Shown here in pieces: positions 40,275 to 51,006 of a stretch of 64,000 bases of DNA. Under the pieces are notes generated by a model, which was given only the letters and a program-made list of their open reading frames with translations, was not told where the DNA came from and did no database searches. Made by a program: the position numbers and the translations under genes. This DNA is from Nannochloropsis salina CCMP1776 (taxonomy: Eukaryota > Sar > Eustigmatophyceae > Eustigmatales > Monodopsidaceae), in NCBI GenBank assembly GCA_004565275.1, contig SDOX01000010.1, positions 691,446 to 755,445 of the forward strand. The letters run 5' to 3'. Every line of letters starts with the position of its first letter. Position 1 is the first letter of the stretch.

Positions 40275-41715
40275 TCATCCCTCTTCCTCCTCGGACCCCC
40301 TCCTTTCCTCCCTCCCCGAATCGCCCGCCACGGGCCCTCCCGCCTTCCCGACCTCGCCCTCCACCTCGCCCATGCCCTCTCCTCCCACCCCCTCCGCCCC
40401 GGCCTTCCCCACTCCCTGGCCGTCCCCTGTCTCCTTCTCCTTGATGACCCTCATTTCCTCCCCCCCTCCCCCACACCTCCCTCCCCCGCGCTGCAAGGAT
40501 CCCTCAGTCAAGACGGGCGAGACTGTCGCCAGCACCAGCTCCACTTGGCCCATCCCTCCCTCCATCCCTCCCTCCCCCGCCACAAAGAGCACGGGTCGGC
40601 CCCCCTCCAGGAAGTAGAAAGAGACCGACGACGTCGCAGTCCCCTCGCAGAAGCCCAGGAAGGCCTTCACCTCCCGCAAGGAAAACACCACCCCGACCTC
40701 GCCCCCCTCGGGATCCCCGCCTCCCTCCGCAACCTCGTACGCGTCCAGCTCCTCCGCCTTGACCGTCATCTCCGTGCTCAGGAAGGCCTCCCCCGGCCCC
40801 TCCCCCAGCCCGCCCTCCCTCCCGCCCTCCTCCCCTCTCCACGACCGGAGGCAGACCCCGTCCCTCCCCGCCACGAGCGCCACCTCGGCCGAGCCGTGCA
40901 GGTGGTCGAAGAGCTGACTCAGGTGGTGGGCGTGGGACCGGAGGCAGGAGGCCCCCGCCCGATCAAAGACGGCGTGCACGACTTCGCAGTCCTGGAGCTG
41001 GAAGGAATGCCGCTTCCGCACCCCCCACTCGCACTCCATCTCGAACACAATCTGCGCCTCCACGTCTACCTCGGGGGCGGAGAGCGGCCGACGCGAAGGG
41101 GCCCCAGGTCCCGACCCCGCGCTACTTCGCTTCCTCCTCCTCGCTCCCGGACTGCTTCCCTCCCGTCCCTCCTCCCGCGCGCTGGCCGCCTCGTTCAGGT
41201 AGATTCGGAGGGAGAGTACGCGTCGCACGCCGCCTCTCAACATGTGCTGCAGGGGCTTGACCATCACTTTGCAAGACTCCGGTCCCCCCCCTTCGTCTCC
41301 CCCTGCCTGGCCCGGCATCCCGCATGCGTACTCCTCGAAGAAATCCGGGTGGAAACAAAACGCCGTGAACGCACTTCTGCTGTCATTCAGAGCCCGTAGC
41401 ATGAATTGATCGGGATCCGCTTCGATCAGGATGTCCTTGCCAATCCGACCAAGGCACTGACACGGGAAAAGGAGAAAAAAGGTAAGGGAAGAACGGTGCG
41501 GGAAAAGGTGAGAAATTTCTCAAATGAATAGGATGGTAGGCGCATCAAAGCATACGACATTGGGCCTCTAAATCTTATCGGATTGCACTTGGAAGAACTC
41601 GAGGGTAAAGCAACGTAGCGGGGAAGGGGAGGTAAGCACCAGTAAATATGTCACCTACATGGATAGCCTGTGCAAAGACTTTGAGATTTCTGTGGCCAAC
41701 GACGACGTCGAGCAT
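40275..41715 (-). CDS. RAD9: RAD9 checkpoint clamp subunit (9-1-1 complex), two exons
   Basis: Exon 1 (41715-41659) encodes MLDVVVGHRNLKVFAQAIH. After a 202-base GT..AG intron, exon 2 (41456-40275) continues CLGRIGKDILIEADPDQFML. The product is about 412 residues. It follows the PCNA-like fold of RAD9: LRALNDSRSAFTAFCFHPDF, WGVRKRHSFQLQDCEVVHAV, FSLREVKAFLGFCEGTATS, ending the clamp with LVLATVSP. RAD9 forms the DNA-damage clamp with RAD1 and HUS1 and recruits the ATR activator. An insert rich in R/S/G lies after the IYLNEAAS strand. A glycine/glutamate-rich tail of about 75 residues replaces the usual phosphorylated tail and has few serines. Unspliced reading would drop the first beta-strand. 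Confidence 0.93.
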
Positions 41716-42483
41716 TTTTAGGTGTTTTGCCGTGAATTATGGCCTCAAGGTCCCCTGCGAAGGTGCACAGGAGGGAAGTGACATGAGATGGGCGGGAGGG
41801 AAAGAGAAGGAAAAGCAGACTCTGAGAGAGGGCAGGGGGATAAAAAGGCGACACATTAAAACGAAGGGACGTCCTTTCCTCCAAGAACGTTGATGCGCGC
41901 CCTCCATGCCACTTCCAGCCCACTTTCCGGCAAAAGACGCCTTGGTCCCGGGGCAATCCCCTTGCAAGCGCCGGAACGTCACGGGCTTGGCGAGGCCAGC
42001 GACTTCAAGAATGTATTAAAAAGAAATTACGTGGGCGGCGAGGGAGTGACTCACGCATGAACACGTACCGCCAAGACCCAGCCACCAGGGGACGGCCCTC
42101 ACCGGCCAGCGCGCGTCGTGCTCGCGTTTACATTGTTTAAGCCAGCTTGTGTGCCGGCTGTGCATGGTGGCACGTCGGGGGAGGGTTTGGGACACGGTGG
42201 ACGGGCAGTGACGGGCACGGGCGTGGTGCTGGCAGCGGTATCCGCCCAGAGCCCGGGAGGAGTCGCTCCCGTGAAAGTGCTGGCAGTGTCGACAAGCCCA
42301 CTGCTCCCCCTGCGCAGTTCAACACGCATCACTCTTTGTTGTCACATTTTATGTGCTCATGGTTTTCCCCCCACTTGCCTTTTGTTGTCCTTTGTCCATG
42401 TAGGATTTGGGTTGAGCGGGCCTAGGTCGTACCAGCACTCCAAGATCGAAGGGCGAAGCATCGAGTCAGCAACATCATCCCCG
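41716..42483. promoter_or_regulatory. Divergent promoter region, RAD9 / polyprenyl diphosphate synthase
   Basis: These 768 bases separate two divergent genes. The right part (42118-42483) stays open in the synthase frame, with an acceptor-like ccatgtag at 42397-42404, and may be 5' UTR or a longer leader. Confidence 0.4.
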
Positions 42484-44028
42484 ATGACAACCACAAGCAT
42501 CAGAAGACATAGAATCAGCACGGCATCACTCTTGGCTATGGAGACGAATAGCACTCGTGATAGCTTGCGGACGCAGCAGCAAGACCAGCCCCATCATGCG
42601 GGAAGAAGAAGACGGACAACTGGATCCTATGCCGCCTGGGGCCTGGCGTCGGCAGCCACGGCGGTCATGTACTTCGCCACAGTGGCTCACGGCTTCGTGA
42701 CGCCGTTGACTTCCGCTCCCTTCAGGCAAGCAGAGGCCGGAAAGGGCCTTGTGTCTGGGAGCTTTGCGGGCAAACGTTCAGTCTGCGCTGGGCAGTCGGC
42801 GACAAGCCTGGGGGCTGGCGTGTTGAGCAAGCTTGACTTCAAGCCTGCCGTGGATGTATACGCCAAGTTTCCCGAGCCACCCAAGACGGCGGGCACAAGC
42901 ACGGGTACATCCACCTTGTCGCACGAGGAGGTGACGCTCTTGACCACCGCGGCCTCCCAACCGAGCATCGTCATGTCCCTGGACGGCCCGGCGCCGAATG
43001 ACGTGGACCCTTTCGCACTGGTCAAGAAGGACCTGGCGCCCTTCTCGGACTCGATCAAGGAGCTGGTGGAAACGGAAAATCCGGTCCTGACGGCCGCGGC
43101 GAAGCACTTCTTTGAGAAGAGGCACGGGAAGCGCTTCCGCCCGACCATTGCCATGCTCATGTCGCGCGCCGTGCAGGCAGGCGGGGCTATCGACCGGGAC
43201 GTGGGTGGGGTTATGGCCACGCCTATGCCCGTCGTGGACCCGCTCCGCTACCAGCGCCAGTCCCAGCTGGCGCAGATCACGGAGATGATCCACGTGGCGT
43301 CGCTCATCCACGACGACGTCCTGGACGAGGCCGACACGCGGCGGGGTGACCTGGCGGTCCACAAGCTCTACTCGAACAAGGTGGCGGTGTTGGCAGGGGA
43401 CTACCTCTTGGCCCGCGCCTCCGTGCTGCTGGCGCGGTTGGAAAATGTGCAGGTGGTGGAGATCATGGCGAACGCCCTGGACGCCCTGGTGCAAGGGGAG
43501 ATCATGCAAGCCAAGTCCAGCGCCAAGGACCTGCTGGACCTGGGGCACTACCTGCGAAAGAGCTACTACAAAACAGCCTCCCTCATCTGCAACTCTTGCT
43601 GCTCGGCCGCCTTGTTAGGGGGGTACACGTACGGGTCGCCGACCACCGTGGCGGCCGAGAAGTACGGCTACCACTTGGGCCTGGCGTACCAGGTGATCGA
43701 CGACGTGCTGGACTTTACGGGGACGGCGGACGTGCTGGGCAAGCCGGCCATGGCCGACATGACACTGGGGCTGGCGACGGCGCCCATCCTGTACGCGGCG
43801 GAAGAGAAGAAGGAGCTGAAACCCCTGATCAAGCGCCGCTTCAAGGAGCAGGGGGACGTGGAACAGACTTACAAACTGGTCATGGGGACGGAGGGAGTGG
43901 AACGTGCCTACCAACTGGCAGTGTTCCACGCCCAGCGAGCAGTGGATGCGATCGCGTCTTTTCCTCCCTCCGAGGCCAAAGACGGCCTGATAAAGCTCGC
44001 GCACATGGTGCTGACCCGGAAGAGCTAG
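42484..44028 (+). CDS. SPS: Long-chain all-trans polyprenyl (solanesyl-type) diphosphate synthase
   Basis: This isoprenoid chain-length enzyme makes the side chain of plastoquinone or ubiquinone. From ATG 42484 the product is 514 residues; ATG 42538 is an equally good start. A basic N-terminus precedes a hydrophobic signal segment ending TVAHG-FVTPLTS, again with F after the cleavage point, suggesting plastid import. The first aspartate-rich motif is IHDDVLDEADTRRGD (about residue 276) and the second is YQVIDDVLDFTG (about 405). GKRFRPTIAMLMSRA and the LIKLAHMVLTRKS end match the long-chain class. Small residues rather than aromatics before the first motif (IHVASLIHDD) fit long products. The exact chain length cannot be read from sequence. 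Confidence 0.92.
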   Translation: MTTTSIRRHRISTASLLAMETNSTRDSLRTQQQDQPHHAGRRRRTTGSYAAWGLASAATAVMYFATVAHGFVTPLTSAPFRQAEAGKGLVSGSFAGKRSVCAGQSATSLGAGVLSKLDFKPAVDVYAKFPEPPKTAGTSTGTSTLSHEEVTLLTTAASQPSIVMSLDGPAPNDVDPFALVKKDLAPFSDSIKELVETENPVLTAAAKHFFEKRHGKRFRPTIAMLMSRAVQAGGAIDRDVGGVMATPMPVVDPLRYQRQSQLAQITEMIHVASLIHDDVLDEADTRRGDLAVHKLYSNKVAVLAGDYLLARASVLLARLENVQVVEIMANALDALVQGEIMQAKSSAKDLLDLGHYLRKSYYKTASLICNSCCSAALLGGYTYGSPTTVAAEKYGYHLGLAYQVIDDVLDFTGTADVLGKPAMADMTLGLATAPILYAAEEKKELKPLIKRRFKEQGDVEQTYKLVMGTEGVERAYQLAVFHAQRAVDAIASFPPSEAKDGLIKLAHMVLTRKS

Positions 44029-45170
44029 GGCGAGGGCTGGTGGGGCGGGGGAATTTGTTGGAGGGAGAGGCGCCAGTGAGGATAGCTCGGCAACCTACGA
44101 CCTCCGTGTATTTTTATAGGGTAAGAGCAGAAATTTTCTTTTTTTCTTTTTTTCGTAGAGCGGAACTCGGCAAGCTGTGGAAAGTAAGAGAAGGAGGGGG
44201 CGGGGGGCTAGATGACGTGACTTGTGAAACTGCTACTGAGGCGGTGGTAGCAGGTGACCAGGTACTTGAGCAGCACAGGAGTGGGAGCGCTTATTCCCTG
44301 TTGCTTGCCTCGGTATCTGATGACACCTCGCCCCTAACCGACGTAGTTTCACGCATTGGCCGATCCATCTCGTCACCACGACCGAGTCTTCCCCTTTCAT
44401 AGAGTGGCGCTGTCTCAGTAGTCGTTGGCAGGTGTGCTCGTTGTGAGATTCGGACGCAATGTCGAAAATATCACGCAAATAGTAGGGGGTCGGGACTCGT
44501 CGCCAGAGGTCGAGGGGAAAATGAAGATGTTATTTCATCCATCGTCATTTGCTCATGCTTCGACTTCCGAGTACGACGGGCTCCATATCAGATAGATAAT
44601 ATGAGGATGTCTATGTACATAGAACAGTCGCGTGGTGAAGGGAGGAAGGCATGGAAGAGGCGACACGGGCATGCTGGCTGTTGCATCAGTGCTATCTAGG
44701 AACCAGAGGGCGCAAAGTGGAGACAAGCATGCGAGATTTTTGTCCAGGATTCTGGAGCGGGCTTTGGTCAGGAATAGATCGTAGACATACTTCATAGTGC
44801 ACCGATAAAGCAAGAGGAGTGTTATTTCCGGTTCGGTGGTGGGTGGTCAAAGTCACGCTACAGATGCGGGCGAGGTCTTTTTGGAAAAACTACTTTTCAA
44901 ACAAGGCATGAATCAGCATTGACCTTCAATCGTTTGCCTTGGTTGTTACGTTTCCCTCTGTTTTGGTTTCAGGTTACTGGGAAAGTGGCACGGGGGGTGC
45001 TTGTCGCGGTGGGCGATAACTTCAAGCCTTCAAATTGCACCCGTTCAAACGCCTTTCGAGACCTAATTGCCTCGCTCCATTTTCATCTCAAACAGTCCGA
45101 GCATGCCAATGCCTGAGCATTGGCCACCAACGTCGGACGAATATTTTCGACTGTGCCTAGAACAAGCGGC
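44029..45170. other. Intergenic between tandem genes, including ABC transporter promoter
   Basis: This 1.1 kb gap is flanked by two plus-strand genes. Minus-strand frames of 81 and 86 codons (44233-44478, 44553-44813) are the only candidates. Neither has a recognised domain or convincing codon use. A T-rich stretch at 44136-44155 may belong to the synthase 3' UTR. Confidence 0.45.
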
Positions 45171-48100
45171 ATGGAAGCAGTCCTAAACGGAATCGACACC
45201 TGCCCCTTCGGGGCCCTCGGACTCCTCGGCTCTCTTCTTCTTACAGGATTTACGCTTCAACGGTCTGTGGATGGTCCTCCAAATGCGCCAATAAGACAGT
45301 ATCACGCTCAATCCTCGAGGCGCTGCGTTCAAATCGAAAGCCTGCTGGCATTTGTGAACGTCGTTGTCATTGTGGCAGAAGCAGTTATCTATCGCCGACG
45401 CTTTGGGTGGTGCGAATGGATGCACATAGGGGGGGTCGTGAGCCCTACGCTATTGATGTGCCTTTTGTGGGACTATTTCGACAAAGATTATTCTAACAGT
45501 GCCAAATTTCTGCCGGGCATGTGTCTTGTGGTCCTGGCTCAAGTAGGCCGTCTCGTAGCGGCTGCGGTCTCCTCAGCAACACCGACTGTCCTTGATCTGA
45601 CAGCAAGTATTCTGCTTCTTTTACTATTTTCTTCGAAAGTCATGATATTTACTGTTTATAAATGCACGTCACGGAGGGCCAGCAAAGAAAAGAAGGCGGC
45701 AGACAAGAGAAAAAACCGCAGTGACATGTTTGACCGCGTCGGCGAGGACAAAATGGAGAGCGCGCGAGAAGCTCTACTATCAGAGCCATCTTCGAAGGAG
45801 CTCGATGGAGACATTCCTCAGTCGCCGATGGACCGGGCAGGAGTGTGGTCTTTGCTGGGGTTTTGCTGGGTGACGCCGCTCCTGACCACGGGTGCGAAGC
45901 GGCAGCTCGACCTGGCGGACATCCCGGTGCTGGGGGCCCGGGACAGCACCAGGGGCTGGAGCGAGCGGTTTCAGGAGGCTCTGGACGTGGAAAGGGAAGC
46001 GGCCTGTCAGGGCAAGCGGAAGGCGTCGTTGCTGCGAGTGGCGCACCAGGCCTTCGGGGCCGAGTTTTATTCCTTTGCCGGCCTCCAATTGCTCAACGAC
46101 TTGCTCGGTTTCTCGGGCCCCATCTTGCTCAAATCGCTCGTCACCTATGTCGAAGACTACCGTGCTGGGCTTACTACTATTCGGCACGGCCTTGTGCTGC
46201 TCCTCGTCTTAGTCTTGTGCTACTGGGCGGCAGCGATCCTGTCCACCCAGTACTCTCTGCGCATGGCGCGAGTTCAGCTCCACGTCAGAACAGGGCTGAC
46301 CATGGCCATCTACCGACAAGTGCTCCGGTGCCGAGCGGCACAAATTGTTGGGAGCGCTGGAGGTGGCAATGGGCGGGAGGTTGGGGGAAATGAAGAAGGT
46401 AGAGGGGCGCGGGAAGGAGATGATGGGGGAGGAGCCCGTCCACATTGCGCGAAGGGAGGCACGGAAGGCTCCTCTGGGGAGGGCCGCAAGCAAGGACAGC
46501 AGACTGCCAAAGCACCGACAAAGCTAGTACCCGCCCTGTCAACGGGGGGGATTACAAACCTCATGACGGTGGACGTGCAGCGCATTCAGGACGCGGCCTC
46601 GTCTTTCAACACGTTCTGGAGCCTGCCCCTCCAGGTGGGCTTTACGCTCTTCCTTCTCTACCGTGAGGTCTCCTACGCCTTCGTCGCCGGTCTGGTGGTC
46701 CTGGCGCTCATGGTGCCCGTCAACGCAGCCCTTGCCTCCGCCATCACCCGCGTGACTCGACGGCAAATGACCTACAAGGACGCCCGCGTCCAGGCCTGCA
46801 ACGACATGCTCCATGGGATCCGGACCTTGAAGCTGCTCGCATGGGAGGACCACCTCGCGCGGCTGCTGGGCCGTCTGCGGGGCCAAGAGGTGCGCTATCT
46901 CGCCCAACGGAAGTACCTGGATGCTTGGTGTGTCTACTTTTGGGCAGCGACGCCGGTCGTCACCTCGCTCGCTACCTTCGGCGCGGTGGTGCTGAGAGAG
47001 CATTCCATCACACCGGCCTCCGTGTTCACCACCATCGCCTTGCTGAACATGCTAATCTTTCCCATGAACGCCTTTCCATGGGTCATCAACGGTCTGATGG
47101 AAGCGAGGATATCACTGGGGCGGTTGCAAAGCTTCCTCCTAGAAATACCGGAACTGCCAAGGTACCACGTGGTAATTGAGGAGGCAGGGCCGCACGGAAA
47201 AGGGCGTTCGGGAAATTTTCATGCGCCTTTGGAAAATGCAGAAAGAGGGGTGCTAGCTATCGAGGCTTATGGATCTTTCGCCTGGGATGTAAGCGATCAT
47301 AGGGGCCCAAATTGGAAAGAAGTAGCTGCGCCGGTGAACGAGACAGGTCTAGACAAGCAGCAGCGATGCACATCGCTGAGCACCGATGAGATGTTTAGAA
47401 CTGCGCCATTGCCTGTACGTGAGTTGGATATTGAGACGATGGAAGCACACGCCGAACTGAACTTAGATTCGTCCGTAGATATGGGCCCCAGGAGCTCGAT
47501 TGATGAATCCGCTGACTTTGGCTCCTCGACTACTCCCTCCTCTGTTTTCGAAATCCCTGATCTCCGATTTTGCGTGTCCTGGGGAGAGATCGTGGGCATT
47601 TATGGAAAGATTGGTTCAGGTAAATCCACCCTCTTGGCGGCCCTGTTGGGCGAAACTTTCGCGAGCCCCGGCAGTCGTGTGATCCTTCGTGCTCGTCGAC
47701 GGGCGTATGTTGCACAAAACCCCTGGTTGCAGCGTGGCAGCGTCCGAGACAACATTGTGTTTGGGCTGCCCTATGATGGTGTCCGATTTCAAGCCGTGTT
47801 GCAGGCCTGTGCCCTGCTTCCGGACTTAAAGACGCTGCCTGACGGAGACCAGACTGAGATTGGAGAGCGTGGAGGGACTTTGAGCGGGGGTCAGCGCTTG
47901 CGAGTGGCACTGGCTCGGGCACTCTACAGTAAAGCGGATTTGTATCTGTTGGACGACCCCTTCAGCGGACTGGACGGCCAGACGGCTTGGCATGTGGCCC
48001 GCGAGGCGGTGTATGGAATGATGCGACGAGAGGGGGCCACAGTGGTGATAGTCTCCCACACGCTCCCTCTTTTGGGCAACTGTGACGCGGTGATCAGGAT

Positions 48101-50216
48101 GCAGGCGGGGCGAATGGTGGAGAGACTCCGGTTCAGAGCAAAGCCGGACAGAAGTGTAGCACTGACAGGAGATGCTACAGGTAATGGCGGCTTTGAAATC
48201 CAGCGCGGTGCCCTTACCACGCACCTTTCTGATACACCAAAGCCACATTTATTAACATTGTCCGACTTCAAGAAAAATTTGTCATTAGTGGATACAGCCG
48301 GTGCAGTCGACGCACCGATGGAGTTAGCGCAGGAAGAGAATCGAGAGACGGGCCACGTGAAATACAGCGTGCTGAAGTACTACAGGAGAGGTATGGGTCA
48401 CGGCTTGACTGCAGGACTCCTCATCTGTTTATCCGGCATGCAACTCTCGGCCAACGCTTTCACTTACTGGCTGAGTCTATGGTCGAGCTGTACCAGTGAT
48501 TACACACCTCAAAATTTTTTGGTCGTGTCTGGAACAATTGCGGTCATCAATAGTCTGTTCACCTTCCTTCGTTCATTCCTTTTCGCCTACGGGGGCCTCC
48601 GTGCGGCCCGCCGACTGCATGATCAGCTGCTTCGAGCAGTCCTTGGCGCCCCCATGGCGTTTTTCGAAGCCCATCCTGTGGGTCGAGTCCTGAATCGTTT
48701 CGCGCAGGACACGTATATCATCGACGATTCTCTTCCTTTCATGCTGAACATTTTTCTTGCACAAGGTGTGGGGCTCATTGGCACAGCAATTGTTCTTCTC
48801 TTCGCCTCTCCGTGGAGTGTTGCAGTCTTGGTGCTAGTTGCTATCGTTTATCAACGCCTTCAAACCTTCTACAGAGCGTCCTCTCGGGAGCTCAAGCGTC
48901 TGGATGCCGTTTCTCGGTCCCCTTTGCTCTCCCACTTCAGCGAAACAATTAGTGGGGCTTCAACAGTGCGCGCTTTTGGTGCCACGGACGCCTTCATAGG
49001 CCGAAGTATCGAGATGATGGATGCCAATCAACGGGTAGGATTTATAGGAAATGCTGCGTCCCAGTGGCTGGGCTTCAGGCTGCAAGCGTTTGGCCTCTTG
49101 GTTGTGGCATCAGTGGCGGTCTGGGCAGTGGGATCATGTGCGATCGATCACCCAGTATCAGCGGGACTGATTGGATTGTCGCTAAGTTACACATGGCCGC
49201 TTGTGGGTAATTTGAGTGGTCTTCTGAATGCGTATACAGAGACAGAAAAAGAAATGGTAGCAGTGGAGCGGGTGCATGAGTATACGACCGAGCCCCCTGA
49301 GCCCGACGTCGTTTTCAGTACAATGATCGGCAAGGGGTGCGAGGAGAATGCTGGAGTCGCAGTGGAGGTACCCCCCTCATGGCCTCAAAACGGCAGACTT
49401 GCTGTCCACGACCTCACGCTTCGCTACCACCCGACGTGGCCACCAGCTTTGGACAGGCTTAATTTTACAATCGAACCGGGCGAGAAGGTCGGATTGTGTG
49501 GTCGAACTGGAAGTGGAAAGACTACTTTATTGTCTTCAATATTTCGACTCGTTCCCTGGGAATGCGGCACAATTATAATCGATGGATTGTCCGTTCAAAG
49601 TGTTCCTCTAAAGCGCCTTCGTTCCTCTATGGCCATTATTCCGCAATCGCCTGCTCTTTTTACCGGTACCGTCCGCAGTAATTTGGATCCGAAGGAAGAG
49701 TATTCTGACGCCGAGCTTTGCGCGGCTATGCAGGCTTGTCATCTTGAAGACTTCCTTTTGGACACGATAAATGATGTCGATACTCCCAATCATCAGAAGG
49801 AAGCGAAATCTCTGTCTCCCCGATATATGACGCAATGTTTGGCTGTGCACGTAGAAGAGAACGGAAGAAATTTCTCGGTCGGGCAAAGACAGCTTCTTTG
49901 CCTGTGTCGTGGCCTGCTTAAACGAACCAAAATTGTGTGCGTGGATGAAGCAACGGCATCCTTAGATATGACCACAGACGCTCTGATGCGTCGCACCTTG
50001 GCCAGAGCGTTCAAGCATGCCACTGTGATCACCATCGCACATCGCATGTCCACGGTGCTGGATTTGTGCGACCGCGTCTTGGTGCTCTCCGAGGGCAAAG
50101 TGGTGGAGGATGGGAATCCGCAAGAGTTGATCAGAGATCCAAACAGCTGTCTTGCTCGTCTGAGTACAGAGGAGAAATTGGGAGTGAAGCACCATCAAGA
50201 ACTAAGCTGTAAATAA
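45171..50216 (+). CDS. ABCC-type (MRP) full ABC transporter
   Basis: A single exon encodes 1681 residues from the first ATG at 45171. The order is an N-terminal TMD0-like set of membrane helices, the L0 linker, TMD1, NBD1, TMD2 and NBD2. NBD1 has Walker A GKIGSGKSTLL (near residue 811), signature LSGGQRLRVALARAL and Walker B LYLLDDPFSGLD, where aspartate replaces the catalytic glutamate, as is usual in ABCC. NBD2 has Walker A GRTGSGKTTLL (near 1442), signature FSVGQRQLLCLCRGL and VCVDEATASLD with a normal glutamate. TMD1 carries an unusual glycine/charge-rich insert of about 60 residues just before TGGITNLMTVD. ABCC pumps move glutathione conjugates and other organic anions, often into vacuoles. 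The substrate here is unknown. Confidence 0.94.
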   Translation: MEAVLNGIDTCPFGALGLLGSLLLTGFTLQRSVDGPPNAPIRQYHAQSSRRCVQIESLLAFVNVVVIVAEAVIYRRRFGWCEWMHIGGVVSPTLLMCLLWDYFDKDYSNSAKFLPGMCLVVLAQVGRLVAAAVSSATPTVLDLTASILLLLLFSSKVMIFTVYKCTSRRASKEKKAADKRKNRSDMFDRVGEDKMESAREALLSEPSSKELDGDIPQSPMDRAGVWSLLGFCWVTPLLTTGAKRQLDLADIPVLGARDSTRGWSERFQEALDVEREAACQGKRKASLLRVAHQAFGAEFYSFAGLQLLNDLLGFSGPILLKSLVTYVEDYRAGLTTIRHGLVLLLVLVLCYWAAAILSTQYSLRMARVQLHVRTGLTMAIYRQVLRCRAAQIVGSAGGGNGREVGGNEEGRGAREGDDGGGARPHCAKGGTEGSSGEGRKQGQQTAKAPTKLVPALSTGGITNLMTVDVQRIQDAASSFNTFWSLPLQVGFTLFLLYREVSYAFVAGLVVLALMVPVNAALASAITRVTRRQMTYKDARVQACNDMLHGIRTLKLLAWEDHLARLLGRLRGQEVRYLAQRKYLDAWCVYFWAATPVVTSLATFGAVVLREHSITPASVFTTIALLNMLIFPMNAFPWVINGLMEARISLGRLQSFLLEIPELPRYHVVIEEAGPHGKGRSGNFHAPLENAERGVLAIEAYGSFAWDVSDHRGPNWKEVAAPVNETGLDKQQRCTSLSTDEMFRTAPLPVRELDIETMEAHAELNLDSSVDMGPRSSIDESADFGSSTTPSSVFEIPDLRFCVSWGEIVGIYGKIGSGKSTLLAALLGETFASPGSRVILRARRRAYVAQNPWLQRGSVRDNIVFGLPYDGVRFQAVLQACALLPDLKTLPDGDQTEIGERGGTLSGGQRLRVALARALYSKADLYLLDDPFSGLDGQTAWHVAREAVYGMMRREGATVVIVSHTLPLLGNCDAVIRMQAGRMVERLRFRAKPDRSVALTGDATGNGGFEIQRGALTTHLSDTPKPHLLTLSDFKKNLSLVDTAGAVDAPMELAQEENRETGHVKYSVLKYYRRGMGHGLTAGLLICLSGMQLSANAFTYWLSLWSSCTSDYTPQNFLVVSGTIAVINSLFTFLRSFLFAYGGLRAARRLHDQLLRAVLGAPMAFFEAHPVGRVLNRFAQDTYIIDDSLPFMLNIFLAQGVGLIGTAIVLLFASPWSVAVLVLVAIVYQRLQTFYRASSRELKRLDAVSRSPLLSHFSETISGASTVRAFGATDAFIGRSIEMMDANQRVGFIGNAASQWLGFRLQAFGLLVVASVAVWAVGSCAIDHPVSAGLIGLSLSYTWPLVGNLSGLLNAYTETEKEMVAVERVHEYTTEPPEPDVVFSTMIGKGCEENAGVAVEVPPSWPQNGRLAVHDLTLRYHPTWPPALDRLNFTIEPGEKVGLCGRTGSGKTTLLSSIFRLVPWECGTIIIDGLSVQSVPLKRLRSSMAIIPQSPALFTGTVRSNLDPKEEYSDAELCAAMQACHLEDFLLDTINDVDTPNHQKEAKSLSPRYMTQCLAVHVEENGRNFSVGQRQLLCLCRGLLKRTKIVCVDEATASLDMTTDALMRRTLARAFKHATVITIAHRMSTVLDLCDRVLVLSEGKVVEDGNPQELIRDPNSCLARLSTEEKLGVKHHQELSCK

Positions 50217-51006
50217 TCACATAGAAAATCAAATCAAATGTAATCTGGCCTGATTTAAAAGCACTGTTTTGTCGGCATTTCTTTCAGAAGAGGCTGCGAC
50301 GGTCCTCGAGGGACTTCCAGTTTCGCAAAGACGCTGTTTACATTGACCTTTTTACAAGACAATAATTATGCCCATTCTGTTTATCCGACCAGCATCAATT
50401 TTTGGGTTCCCACCGTAAGGGCTCTAGCCCCGTAACGTCAGCGACAGACCCAATCAACGCCCTCCCCGATATTTGCCTGATAGTTCGTGCGAGGGGTCGG
50501 CAGATATCATTTGGCATCCGCTCATCGAACGATGCCTAGGGGTCCTCCGACTCCGCGACAAGCAAATTGGCATGAATCCTCACAGCGAGTCGCACAAGGT
50601 ATGCAAAAATGCGTAGAGAAAAGTCTCTCATAATAGTTGCCGTGCAATACACCCAGAAACCTGCCCAACTTCCAAGTCGCGCACCTTCCTGCTGCCATCG
50701 TGCTAAGAGCACGGTTTTAGAAACCAGATTTATCCACGGGCTGAATCGAGGCAATGGAGCGGCTACTCTTCTACGACGCTTTGCGAGTGTCGTAGCACTA
50801 GTGGGATGCAGCGTCTCTATACAACCATGTCTTATACTGTGCTCTCCGAATTTATTGCCCATCAGAACAATTTCAAGCTGTCCAGGTCGTCATTGTGTTT
50901 CTGATCTGCTCCACATTCAAACCTGAGAAGGCGATTACTGCACGATGGTTTGGCTTATAAGGGATGGGGTTCACAATGTTACTGTCTCTCGTCGCTAATG
51001 CATTTT
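50217..51006. other. Intergenic, convergent 3' ends; possible last exon of the RING gene
   Basis: These 790 bases lie between the ABC transporter (+) and the main RING frame (-). If a 67-base intron (51159-51093) is used, the RING gene would end at 50979 instead of 51007. The rest contains only short frames without recognised domains. Confidence 0.4.

Noticed and set aside
40023-41399. 458-codon plus-strand frame opposite RAD9
   Set aside because: It is a proline/histidine-rich shadow; RAD9 on the minus strand is secure.
44233-44813. Two minus-strand frames of 81 and 86 codons between the synthase and the ABC transporter
   Set aside because: They have no domain, no clear codon preference and no supporting signals, and are likely chance.
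50860-50940. BRCT-like string IAFSGLNVEQIR downstream of the RING gene
   Set aside because: It would tempt a BRCA1-like call, but the frame stops within about 20 codons and no second BRCT element follows in a consistent frame.
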